This document shows positions 1 to 5,835 of a stretch of DNA of 6,932 bases, in pieces (within the stretch, counting starts at the first letter, position 1; each line of letters starts with the position of its first letter). This DNA comes from Candidatus Caenarcanum sp. (GTDB lineage Bacteria > Cyanobacteriota > Vampirovibrionia > Gastranaerophilales > UBA9971). Below the pieces are notes generated by a model. It did not search any database and had not been told where the DNA came from. It saw only the letters and a program-made list of their open reading frames with translations. The stretch is taken from the NCBI GenBank assembly GCA_020720345.1, contig DYOT01000067.1, positions 1-6,932 on the forward strand. Reading direction: 5' to 3'. A program made the position numbers and the translations under genes.

Positions 1-13
1 TAGAATCCGGTTC

Positions 14-748
14 TTAAGCGTAAAATATCCAGCTTAATATAAGATCAAAAACAGGAATTGCAACGGCTGTCCATATGGCAGCCTTTGTTGTGGAAATTCC
101 TACTTCTCTTGCGCCTCCCTTTGTTTTTAACCCATGAGTTGTGCAGATTAAAGTAATTAAAACTCCAAAAACAGCCGCTTTTACAAGGCTGGTTTTAATG
201 TCGTATACACTTGAATAAAGCCATACAGACTTAATATACAGATAAGGATGAAGTGCTACGGTATTGTTAGCTACAAACATTCCTCCCAAAATACCTATAA
301 ATTCAGCTAATGCAGTTATCATAGGGACTACGATAATTCCTGCAAGAAGTCTTGGCACAAGAAGATAGCCCAGAGGGTCAACTTTTAGAACTTTTAGGGC
401 ATCTATCTGTTCTGTTACTCTCATATTGCCAATTTCTGCTGTCATGGCTGTTCCTGCCCTTGCTCCAATAGCTAAAGCGGCAAAAATTGGCGCCATTTCC
501 CTTGTTATTGCAATGGAAACAAGACCTCCGATATAGGAATCCGCTCCGGTAAGGACAAACTGTTGGGAAATTTGCAATGATAAAACCGCCCCTGCTACCA
601 GAGAAATTGTCAAAGCAATTGGCAAAGAATCATAGCCTATTGTTGCGGCTTGAAAAATTGTATTTTTAAGGCTAATTTTTCCCTGAAATATGCATTTTAA
701 GGCTTCAAAAAGATTTATTACGCATAATCCGATAAATTTAAGCAGCAT
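14..748 (-). CDS. mlaE: MlaE/YrbE-family ABC transporter permease (phospholipid transport)
   Basis: This is the integral inner-membrane permease of an Mla-type ABC importer/exporter, which moves phospholipids between inner and outer membranes together with an MlaF ATPase and an MCE-domain MlaD protein. The 244-residue protein has the usual length and layout of the family. An amphipathic N-terminus is followed by a hydrophobic segment at about 41-62, and the conserved core at about 84-136 reads ITREMAPIFAALAIGARAG, then EIGNMRVTEQIDAL, then a PRLLA element. Further membrane segments lie near 136-160, 188-208 and 224-242. The start lies 11 nt after the ilvE stop and has no clear Shine-Dalgarno sequence, so translation is probably coupled to ilvE. 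The ATPase and MCE partners are not in the window; they could lie beyond the left edge, which is only 13 nt past the stop. The family call is firm, but the substrate is inferred from the family. Confidence 0.93.
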   Translation of the reverse strand: MLLKFIGLCVINLFEALKCIFQGKISLKNTIFQAATIGYDSLPIALTISLVAGAVLSLQISQQFVLTGADSYIGGLVSIAITREMAPIFAALAIGARAGTAMTAEIGNMRVTEQIDALKVLKVDPLGYLLVPRLLAGIIVVPMITALAEFIGILGGMFVANNTVALHPYLYIKSVWLYSSVYDIKTSLVKAAVFGVLITLICTTHGLKTKGGAREVGISTTKAAIWTAVAIPVFDLILSWIFYA

Positions 749-759
749 TATGTTAGCTA

Positions 760-1674
760 TTACCTATTGTATACAGGGGTACACCATTTTTTGTACTTTT
801 CTGACTTGCCTCTTACGACTTCAAAGTATAAATCCTGTATTTTTTTTGTTATTTGACCAATCTGTCCATCTCCTACAGGTCGAGAATCAATGCTTGTTAT
901 AGGGCTTATCTGTGCGCCTGTTCCGCAGAAAAAAGCTTCATCTGTTATATATAACTCTGTCCTGTCAATAGGTCTTTCGATAACTTCCAGACCGAATTCG
1001 TTTTGAGCTATTTGCTTAACAGCATCTCTTGTAATACCTACTAAAATATTGTCAGTAATAGGAGAGGTTATAAGTTTTCCGTTTTCAACAAGATAAAAAT
1101 TCATAGCGCTGCCTTCAGAAACGTGTCCGTCTGCAGAAAGTACCAGAGCTTCATCGTAACCGGCATTAAGCGCTTCTGTTATAATAAGCGCAGTATTTGC
1201 ATAAGCTCCCCCCACTTTTGACCGTGGAGGTATTGTATTGTCATCAAGCCTTCTCCAGCTTGATACACAAATCTTTAAACCTTTTGTAATATCAACATAA
1301 TTGCCAAGAGGAGAAGTAAAGACCAGAAAAGAATCCTTTCCTGTTAATTTAGGTCCTATGGCGCAGGCGCTTTTATAAAGGGTAGGTCTTATATAAGTAT
1401 CAGTTTCAGGCGCATTTTTTCTTAATAATTCCACTGTTAATTCGCACATTTCATCAACTGAATATGCAGGTTTCATATGCATAATTCTCGCGCTTTTATG
1501 CAGTCTTTCGTAGTGTTCTTTCATTCTGAAAATATAAAGCTGTTTTTCTTCTTCGTTCCAATATCCCCGTAGTCCTTCAAAAATAGAAGTTCCATATAAG
1601 AAAGCATGGGTTTTTACGCTTATTTTGGCATCTTGTTCAGGGACAAATTCCCCGTCCATAAAAACATATTCCAT
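760..1674 (-). CDS. ilvE: Branched-chain amino acid aminotransferase (PLP fold type IV)
   Basis: This cytosolic PLP enzyme interconverts leucine, isoleucine and valine with their 2-oxo acids, using glutamate/2-oxoglutarate as the amino partner. The 304 residues match bacterial IlvE. The substrate-pocket motif FEGLRGY lies at 32-38. The probable Schiff-base lysine is K153 in RSKVGGAYAN. The cofactor-binding SEGSAMNFY stretch with E187 is at 186-194, and the GTGAQISPI loop at 251-259 binds the phosphate side. The N-terminal MDGEFVPEQDAKISV and the FLYGTSIFEG run are typical of the anabolic enzyme rather than D-amino acid transaminase or aminodeoxychorismate lyase, the other fold-IV relatives. 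The ATG start is supported by AGGAG at 1682-1686, 7 nt upstream. A hairpin at 1742-1778 separates it from the ferredoxin gene. It is followed almost immediately by the mlaE permease, which is not functionally related. Confidence 0.95.
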   Translation of the reverse strand: MEYVFMDGEFVPEQDAKISVKTHAFLYGTSIFEGLRGYWNEEEKQLYIFRMKEHYERLHKSARIMHMKPAYSVDEMCELTVELLRKNAPETDTYIRPTLYKSACAIGPKLTGKDSFLVFTSPLGNYVDITKGLKICVSSWRRLDDNTIPPRSKVGGAYANTALIITEALNAGYDEALVLSADGHVSEGSAMNFYLVENGKLITSPITDNILVGITRDAVKQIAQNEFGLEVIERPIDRTELYITDEAFFCGTGAQISPITSIDSRPVGDGQIGQITKKIQDLYFEVVRGKSEKYKKWCTPVYNR

Positions 1675-1681
1675 ATCAAAG

Positions 1682-1686
1682 CTCCT
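1682..1686 (-). promoter_or_regulatory. Ribosome binding site of ilvE
   Basis: On the minus strand AGGAG stands 7 nt before the ATG at 1674, which fixes the start of the aminotransferase. I could not find a convincing -10/-35 pair in the 65 bp between this site and the upstream terminator. A TATAAA at 1692-1697 is too close to be useful, because transcription would start inside the ribosome binding site. Confidence 0.75.
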
Positions 1687-1741
1687 AAAATTTTATATTC
1701 ATAAGGATACACCTAATAAGTAAAAAAGTAAAAATATAAAC

Positions 1742-1778
1742 AAAACCCCCATGGCTCTTTAAGAGTCATAGGGGTTTT
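1742..1778 (-). terminator. Intrinsic terminator after the ferredoxin gene
   Basis: A long hairpin pairs 1742-1759 with 1761-1778. AAAACCCC pairs with GGGGTTTT at the base, and about 17 positions pair with two imperfections (1750/1770 and 1754/1766). On the minus strand the stem ends in TTTT and runs into a T-rich tail (GTTTATATTTTT). On the plus strand no T-run follows, so it mainly stops transcripts coming from the LptF/LptG permease and ferredoxin genes. It probably makes ilvE a separate transcription unit. Confidence 0.85.
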
Positions 1779-1796
1779 ATAGCCTGTCTTAATTAT

Positions 1797-1976
1797 TTAA
1801 TCAAGAAGTCTTATCACATTGACAGGACATGCATCAGCAGCTGCCCTACAGTCTTCTTCATGTCCTGCAACTTTTGCCTGATTTATGTGTACGATTCCAT
1901 TGAGCTCGAAAATATCACTGTTTATGGATACACAAGCCCCACATGAAATACATCCGGGAATAATTTCTACCCTCAT
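1797..1976 (-). CDS. Small single-cluster [4Fe-4S] ferredoxin
   Basis: This 59-residue cytosolic electron carrier holds one iron-sulfur cluster. The ligands are visible: C9, C12 and C15 in the CxxCxxC motif (CISCGAC), plus C50 in the ACPVNVI motif near the C-terminus. A fifth cysteine, C43, does not fit the four-ligand pattern; in some monocluster ferredoxins extra cysteines form a disulfide, but no partner is present here. The acidic content and length fit the monocluster type found in Desulfovibrio and Thermotoga rather than the 2x[4Fe-4S] clostridial type. The start at 1976 is chosen because AAGGAGG lies 7 nt upstream. An in-frame extension to 2120 exists but would overlap the permease gene and adds residues without ferredoxin character. 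The gene begins 74 nt after the permease stop and probably shares its transcript. The redox partner cannot be told from context. Confidence 0.9.
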   Translation of the reverse strand: MRVEIIPGCISCGACVSINSDIFELNGIVHINQAKVAGHEEDCRAAADACPVNVIRLLD

Positions 1977-1983
1977 AAAAAAC

Positions 1984-1990
1984 CTCCTTA
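1984..1990 (-). promoter_or_regulatory. Strong ribosome binding site deciding the ferredoxin start
   Basis: The minus strand reads TAAGGAGGTTTTTTATG, an almost full match to the 16S rRNA tail with 7 nt spacing. It shows that translation starts at 1976 and not at the upstream in-frame ATG at 2120. Confidence 0.85.
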
Positions 1991-2050
1991 TTTTTCCAAA
2001 ATTATTATGAGGCTTTTGAATTTTTGTAACATTGCCCTGTTGTATTATTT

Positions 2051-3160
2051 TTATACAAGATACGCTTTTTTGTAAAATAAGAAAGAACCGAGGCTCAATA
2101 CTATAATGTTGGGAAGCCATGCCGCAAGAAACGGATTAAGAATTTGCGCTTCTCCCAACGAGGAAGAGACAGCTCTTAAAATGTAATAACAGAAAATAAC
2201 TACAATACTAAACAGCAAACCCCTGTTTACCTTTGCACGAGGGGGGCTTATAGCAAGAGGAACTCCAATTAAAATTATTAAAAAAGTGGTTACAGGCAGG
2301 GCAATTTTTTCATAAAGCATTACTTTAAGTAATGCAATCCGTTGAGGCTCTTCTTTTTCAGTTTTTGTTTTTATATATTTTGCAAGATCGAAAAAATTAA
2401 ATTCGCTTGCATCATAGTTTTTACTTATATCAGAAAAGTTTAAATCGCTATAAAGCTTTAAATTGCTGAATATAGCGGTATTCATAACCTTTTTAGATTC
2501 TGCAATTGTGTAAATAACGCCGTTATTAAAGCCCCAAAAATCAGGATTTGTCGTACCGTATTTTGACTGAATAACTTGTATCACATCTTTTTTTGAAAGA
2601 TCCAATACTGTAATTCCCTGCAATTGTTTATTTTCATAATTGCTTATATAAAAAAGCCTTTTAAGCTGTCGATCTTTCCCCAGTTCTTTAAAAGAAAAAT
2701 TTGTTTTGCCTTCGGGAAGATTTTTTTGGGCAATGGCTTCAAGCATCAGGTTTTTAGCTTTCATATTAGCTGCCGGAACCACAAATTCATTTATAATAAA
2801 GCTGAACACAGACATTAAAAAGCTAAAGGCGAGAACAGGAATCGTAAGTCTTGTCAGACTTATACCGCAAGCTCTCATTATTGTTAATTCATTCTCTGTG
2901 CTTAATTTGTTAAAAGTTAAGATAGTCGCAAGCAATATACCCATTGGAATAGTAAAAACAATAATATAAGGAAGCTGGAGAATAACAGTCTTCACGGCAG
3001 TGCTAAGAGGTATACCGTATGAAGAAACCTGTTTTATAAGATACAAAAACTGGTCTGAAGCAAATACCAGGGAGGTGAATACTACCACCCCCAGCAAAAA
3101 TGTCTCCAAAAGCTGTTTTATTATGTATTTATCAGTTAGAGTCAAAGAAATTTTTTTCAT
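2051..3160 (-). CDS. LptF/LptG (YjgP/YjgQ) family LPS export permease
   Basis: This is the inner-membrane permease half of the LptB2FG ABC transporter, which extracts lipopolysaccharide from the inner membrane and feeds the periplasmic Lpt bridge. The 369-residue protein has the family layout. Three membrane segments lie near 20-40, 56-84 and 103-128, and a periplasmic beta-jellyroll-like region near 130-275. Three more segments lie near 286-305, 313-333 and 342-363. The cytoplasmic coupling helix carries the characteristic NELTIMRACGIS at 90-101. Residues 300-315 (VPLAISPPRAKVNRG) match the conserved loop after the fourth segment. I cannot tell LptF from LptG by eye; only one copy is in the window, and some lineages encode a single family member per locus. 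The start is preceded by AAAGG with 7 nt spacing. The ferredoxin gene follows 74 nt downstream. The family call is firm. Confidence 0.92.
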   Translation of the reverse strand: MKKISLTLTDKYIIKQLLETFLLGVVVFTSLVFASDQFLYLIKQVSSYGIPLSTAVKTVILQLPYIIVFTIPMGILLATILTFNKLSTENELTIMRACGISLTRLTIPVLAFSFLMSVFSFIINEFVVPAANMKAKNLMLEAIAQKNLPEGKTNFSFKELGKDRQLKRLFYISNYENKQLQGITVLDLSKKDVIQVIQSKYGTTNPDFWGFNNGVIYTIAESKKVMNTAIFSNLKLYSDLNFSDISKNYDASEFNFFDLAKYIKTKTEKEEPQRIALLKVMLYEKIALPVTTFLIILIGVPLAISPPRAKVNRGLLFSIVVIFCYYILRAVSSSLGEAQILNPFLAAWLPNIIVLSLGSFLFYKKAYLV

Positions 3161-3227
3161 TTATTAACCTTTATTTAATTATGAAATATTAGGGCGAAGT
3201 AATTCGATAGTTGTTGCGATTTAATCT

Positions 3228-3236
3228 TGTTATAAT
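3228..3236 (+). promoter_or_regulatory. Extended -10 promoter for trxA-gmhA
   Basis: TGTTATAAT is a perfect extended -10 (TGnTATAAT). No good -35 exists at 17 bp (TAGTTG at 3208-3213), as is usual for extended -10 promoters. Transcription would start near 3243 and give an untranslated leader of about 120 nt before trxA. The -10 lies inside the left arm of a 14-bp inverted repeat. Confidence 0.55.
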
Positions 3237-3277
3237 AAAATAACTTTAATACTGTAATACTTTTTATTTTATTATAA
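3230..3277. repeat. Perfect 14-bp inverted repeat around a tandem TAATACT repeat
   Basis: TTATAATAAAATAA at 3230-3243 is exactly the reverse complement of 3264-3277. The 20-nt centre contains TAATACT twice (3247-3253 and 3255-3261), one base apart. The left arm contains the plus-strand -10 box, and the right arm gives a TATAAT on the minus strand, facing the LptF/LptG permease. The all-AT arms weaken the case, since such repeats arise by chance more easily in AT-rich spacers, but 14 of 14 matches is notable. It may be an operator, or a pair of overlapping promoters for the two diverging units. Confidence 0.6.
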
Positions 3278-3351
3278 AAATTGTTTTATGTTAAATCAGC
3301 AATGGATACTAAAAATTCATAAAAAAGAGCAAAAAGTTTAAACTTAGATAT

Positions 3352-3358
3352 AAGGAGA
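3352..3358 (+). promoter_or_regulatory. Ribosome binding site of trxA
   Basis: AAGGAGA ends 6 nt before the ATG at 3365, at good spacing, and confirms the thioredoxin start. Confidence 0.8.
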
Positions 3359-3364
3359 TAATAT

Positions 3365-3688
3365 ATGTCAAATGCTTTAGAAGTTAATGATACAAGCTTC
3401 GATCAGGAAGTTAAGCAATCAGAAATTCCTGTTTTAGTTGATTTTTGGGCGCCATGGTGCGGACCTTGCAGAAAAATTGCCCCTATCATTGACGAAATTT
3501 CTGAAGAATACAAAGGTCGCCTTAAAGTCGTAAAAATTAACACGGATGAAAACGTGCGTACTGCCCAGGAATACAGTATTAGCGGAATCCCGAGCCTTTT
3601 GATTTTTAAAAACGGCGAAGCTGTTGAAAGACTTGTAGGACTTATGCAAAAGTCTACTTTATCGGGTAGCATAGAAAAATTTATTTAA
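3365..3688 (+). CDS. trxA: Thioredoxin
   Basis: This small cytosolic dithiol-disulfide oxidoreductase is reduced by thioredoxin reductase and reduces protein disulfides. The 107 residues are the classic length. The active site WCGPC is at 31-35 with redox cysteines C32 and C35. The buried acid D26, the lysine K57 and the cis-proline P76 (GIPSLLIF) are all present, as is the C-terminal glycine of LVGL (G92). There is no signal peptide or membrane anchor, so it is a cytoplasmic Trx rather than a periplasmic ResA- or Dsb-like protein. It is the first gene of a plus-strand pair, and gmhA begins 3 nt after its stop. A long AT-rich leader with a possible operator lies upstream. I see nothing broken or missing. 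Confidence 0.96.
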   Translation: MSNALEVNDTSFDQEVKQSEIPVLVDFWAPWCGPCRKIAPIIDEISEEYKGRLKVVKINTDENVRTAQEYSISGIPSLLIFKNGEAVERLVGLMQKSTLSGSIEKFI

Positions 3689-3691
3689 AAA

Positions 3692-4276
3692 ATGACTACA
3701 CAAACAAAAGACATAAAAACTATAATAGGTCGTTTGGACGAAACTCTGGAAGTTCTTTCAAAGATTAAAAATAATCATGTTGAACTTATAGACGAAGTGG
3801 CACAGGCTATTACGAAATGTTTTAAGTCGGGAAACAAACTTTTAATTTGCGGAAATGGCGGAAGCGCTGCTGATGCCCAGCATGTTGCAGCAGAATTCGT
3901 TGGTAAATTCTACAAAATTGACCGCCCTGCCCTTCCGGCAATAGCTTTAAATACAAACGCTTCTATAATAACATCTCTTGCAAACGATTTTGGCTATGAT
4001 ATGACTTTCTTGAGACAGGTAGAAGCCCTTGGACAAAAAGACGATGTGTTTGTAGCTATTTCCACAAGCGGAAATTCTATAAATGCCATAGAAGCAGTTA
4101 AAATAGCAAAAGAAAAAGGAATGAAAGTCATTTCTTTTACCGGAGAAAGCGGCGGCAAGCTGGCTGAAGTTTCAGATATAACAATAAAAATTCCAAGCGA
4201 TAATACTCCTATTATTCAGAATGCCCATATAGCGATTCTTCATACAATTTGCGAGATTGTTGAAAACAAGTTTTAA
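3692..4276 (+). CDS. gmhA: Phosphoheptose isomerase (sedoheptulose 7-phosphate isomerase)
   Basis: This SIS-domain cytosolic enzyme converts sedoheptulose 7-phosphate to D-glycero-D-manno-heptose 7-phosphate, the first step toward the ADP-heptose of the LPS inner core or S-layer glycans. The 194 residues align from end to end with the roughly 192-residue E. coli enzyme. The phosphate-binding loop CGNGGSAADAQH is at 53-64, NDFGYD at 98-103, STSGNS at 124-129 and TGESGGK at 150-156. The expected metal ligands are present: H64, E68, Q176 and H184, with the last two in QNAHIAILH. The closest alternative would be DiaA, but the zinc ligands favour GmhA. The ATG lies 3 nt after the trxA stop without a Shine-Dalgarno sequence, which suggests coupled translation. 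No other heptose gene (kinase/adenylyltransferase, phosphatase, epimerase) is in the window. Confidence 0.92.
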   Translation: MTTQTKDIKTIIGRLDETLEVLSKIKNNHVELIDEVAQAITKCFKSGNKLLICGNGGSAADAQHVAAEFVGKFYKIDRPALPAIALNTNASIITSLANDFGYDMTFLRQVEALGQKDDVFVAISTSGNSINAIEAVKIAKEKGMKVISFTGESGGKLAEVSDITIKIPSDNTPIIQNAHIAILHTICEIVENKF

Positions 4277-4292
4277 CCAAACACATTCTGAG

Positions 4293-5699
4293 TTATTTAA
4301 TAAAATTAATATGAGTTATTAATTTCGGCGGTAGTTTTGTCCCCAAATATTCTATAAATGTGCTTTTTTCAGGAGTAAAGCTGCTTCCTGAAATTGAATT
4401 AAAGGCTTCATCCATTACTTTAAAAGGAGAATGAGGAATTTCTTTTTCTTTTTTTATAGCATTGACCGTCTGTTTAAATAATTTTTTTCCATCTCTATTT
4501 TTGATATTGAATATATTTGTCAGATCAACTTCCCATTGTCTTGCTGTTTCGGTTATTTCCTTTGGGAATTTATTATTTTTAATTACTTTTTTCAGATGTT
4601 TTGCCCTGTCAAAACCATAACCAATAAAGACAAGCCCTATGCCTAACCACTGCGCAGCTCTTCCCTGCTTGTTATCGAGTCCGATGATTTGGCTAACCCC
4701 ATTTATAATTCCGCCTGTTGTATAACTTACCCCTCCAACGTTATCTTTGAGACTTTTCGCTATAGACAATTTGTCCACGCCATATCTTGTCATGCCGATA
4801 TTATCAGCAAAAAAGCCTGCTTCTTCAGCCGCAAGGCTATTTTTTTGAGCTTTTTTATTATTAATCAATGAAAATAAAACCACACCTGTTCCTCCCAAAG
4901 CAAGAATTACGGATGCGGCATGCATAAGATAATTTTTAGGGCGTTTTAACATTTTTTCTATGAAAACTTTGCCGTCTTTATTTATTGATTCTTTAAAAAT
5001 TACTGATTTTGGAGTAAAGGAAAAAATATTTTCCCTGAAAAAATTAACAGCTTTATTATGCTGTTTGGGGATGAATAAAAATAAAATATTTTTAACCAGC
5101 TCAAAGCAGGATTTTCCAACTTCGTTCAGACTGCTTTTTATGTTTTGAAAAACCAGTGCTGTTTTAGCTGAAAGCGTTTTTGCCGCTTTAAATTTGTTTT
5201 TATCGAGCAGGAGTTCAGGAGTGTTTTCCAGAGCCAGCCCTGAAAATATTGAAGCTATACCTATACCGAAAAGCCCTGTCCCTATAGGAGTTTCGATTTG
5301 GGGAGCAGCAGCCATCGCTATTGTGTCGCCAATGGACAGTAAAGGCATTCCTGTGGTTATTCCTGCTGCAATGCCTGATAACGCTGAAGCCGCAATGCCG
5401 ACTTTAGCCCCTGTTAGACCGACTTTAGCAAAATCCGAATCAGGAACAATTGTTTTTACACCTTCCTGAGAGGATTTAGTTTCTTTTTCAGGCAGCAATA
5501 TATTTTTAATTTTGCCCTTGCTGTTTTTGTAAGTATCAAAATAAAGTCCTGCACTCCCGAGTAAATAACCGCCAGAGGTAATTACTGAAGAAGCCAAAGC
5601 AATAATTGGCACAACAAGATTTTCTTTTCCGGCAGTCTTGCAGGCGTTAAGGCTTTCCCCGAAATGGATTTTATTATTATTGTTTAAGGATATGTTCAT
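4293..5699 (-). CDS. Multi-pass membrane protein of unknown function
   Basis: I do not recognise this 468-residue protein. It begins with a short polar tail containing IHFGE at 11-15, and I see no cleavable signal peptide. Hydrophobic, glycine- and alanine-rich segments lie near 28-54, 95-133, 140-157, 258-280 and 347-363. A weaker one at about 200-211 makes five or six possible membrane passes. The stretches between are lysine-rich (for example 58-75, 162-180, 365-380 and 400-420). The C-terminal third after 365 looks soluble, basic and mostly helical. No catalytic motif, nucleotide-binding loop or cysteine cluster is visible. Codon use and base composition do not differ obviously from the neighbours. 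No Shine-Dalgarno sequence precedes the ATG, but a TATAAT lies 7 nt upstream. Short N-terminal motifs with 'FG' recur, as I recall, in many uncharacterised proteins of gut Melainabacteria, so it may belong to a lineage-restricted family. Confidence 0.75.
   Translation of the reverse strand: MNISLNNNNKIHFGESLNACKTAGKENLVVPIIALASSVITSGGYLLGSAGLYFDTYKNSKGKIKNILLPEKETKSSQEGVKTIVPDSDFAKVGLTGAKVGIAASALSGIAAGITTGMPLLSIGDTIAMAAAPQIETPIGTGLFGIGIASIFSGLALENTPELLLDKNKFKAAKTLSAKTALVFQNIKSSLNEVGKSCFELVKNILFLFIPKQHNKAVNFFRENIFSFTPKSVIFKESINKDGKVFIEKMLKRPKNYLMHAASVILALGGTGVVLFSLINNKKAQKNSLAAEEAGFFADNIGMTRYGVDKLSIAKSLKDNVGGVSYTTGGIINGVSQIIGLDNKQGRAAQWLGIGLVFIGYGFDRAKHLKKVIKNNKFPKEITETARQWEVDLTNIFNIKNRDGKKLFKQTVNAIKKEKEIPHSPFKVMDEAFNSISGSSFTPEKSTFIEYLGTKLPPKLITHINFIK
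4303..4325. repeat. AT-only hairpin at the gmhA / membrane-protein junction
   Basis: AAATTAATA (4303-4311) pairs with TATTAATTT (4317-4325) around a 5-nt loop. It lies inside the last codons of the minus-strand gene and 27 nt past the gmhA stop. The stem holds no G-C pair and no T-run follows it, so it is a poor intrinsic terminator. It is the only hairpin I found between these convergent genes. Confidence 0.3.
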
Positions 5700-5706
5700 T
5701 ATATAA

Positions 5707-5712
5707 ATTATA
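5707..5712 (-). promoter_or_regulatory. Possible -10 box for the 468-residue membrane protein
   Basis: The minus strand reads TATAAT, then 7 nt, then the ATG at 5699. A transcript from this box would begin at or next to the start codon and be leaderless, which would fit the lack of a Shine-Dalgarno sequence. The -35 region at 17 bp (TAATTT) is poor and the spacer is AT-rich, so chance is a real alternative. Confidence 0.3.
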
Positions 5713-5750
5713 AACCCATAATAATTAGTAAATTATTAGAATGTTGAATA

Positions 5751-5768
5751 TGTTAAAAAGAGTTAACA
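5751..5768. repeat. Inverted repeat TGTTAA-N6-TTAACA
   Basis: The two 6-bp arms (5751-5756 and 5763-5768) are perfect and separated by AAAGAG. Its size and spacing resemble a dimeric repressor site. It lies 52 bp upstream of the membrane-protein start and 33 bp left of the TTGACA box of the plus-strand promoter candidate. Confidence 0.45.
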
Positions 5769-5770
5769 CA

Positions 5771-5792
5771 TAAAAAATAAAAATATTTTTTA
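5771..5792. repeat. Inverted repeat TAAAAAATA-N4-TATTTTTTA
   Basis: Perfect 9-bp arms at 5771-5779 and 5784-5792 enclose AAAA. The repeat is pure A/T, so it may act only as a flexible A-tract or UP-like element just left of the TTGACA box. Its right end touches the next palindrome at base 5792. Confidence 0.4.
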
Positions 5793-5818
5793 AAGAAGTG
5801 TTGACAATACACTTCTTT
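5792..5818. promoter_or_regulatory. 10-bp palindrome overlapping a -35 box (candidate operator)
   Basis: AAAGAAGTGT (5792-5801) is the exact reverse complement of ACACTTCTTT (5809-5818) around a 7-nt centre. TTGACA occupies 5801-5806, so a protein bound to the palindrome would cover the -35 element. No T-run follows the right arm, so an operator is more likely than a terminator. The regulator is unknown. Confidence 0.6.
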
Positions 5819-5829
5819 TAGTATTAAAT
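5801..5829 (+). promoter_or_regulatory. Sigma-70-type promoter candidate
   Basis: A consensus TTGACA (5801-5806) is followed after 17 bp by TTAAAT (5824-5829), which matches 4 of 6 positions of TATAAT. Transcription would start near 5836 and run right toward the terminator at 5892-5913 and the ROK kinase gene. A TAATAT at 5829-5834 is an alternative -10 with poorer spacing. Confidence 0.5.
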
Positions 5830-5835
5830 AATATT

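Noticed and set aside
1977..2120. N-terminal extension of the ferredoxin to an upstream in-frame ATG at 2120
   Set aside because: It would overlap the end of the LptF/LptG permease gene by 70 bp and adds residues unlike ferredoxins, while a near-perfect ribosome binding site marks the ATG at 1976.
2706..2969. Plus-strand open frame of 87 codons
   Set aside because: It is antisense to the LptF/LptG permease and has no ribosome binding site or recognisable motif.
3247..3261. Tandem TAATACT as the start of a repeat or CRISPR-like array
   Set aside because: Only two copies exist, one base apart, without spacers or further units.
3403..3672. Minus-strand open frames opposite thioredoxin
   Set aside because: Two overlapping antisense frames mirror the trxA coding sequence; neither has protein-like features or a start signal.
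5194..5469. Plus-strand open frame of 91 codons inside the membrane-protein gene
   Set aside because: It is antisense to a long continuous gene with coherent hydrophobic segments, and its composition (Ala/Pro/Ile/Ser) mirrors that coding strand.
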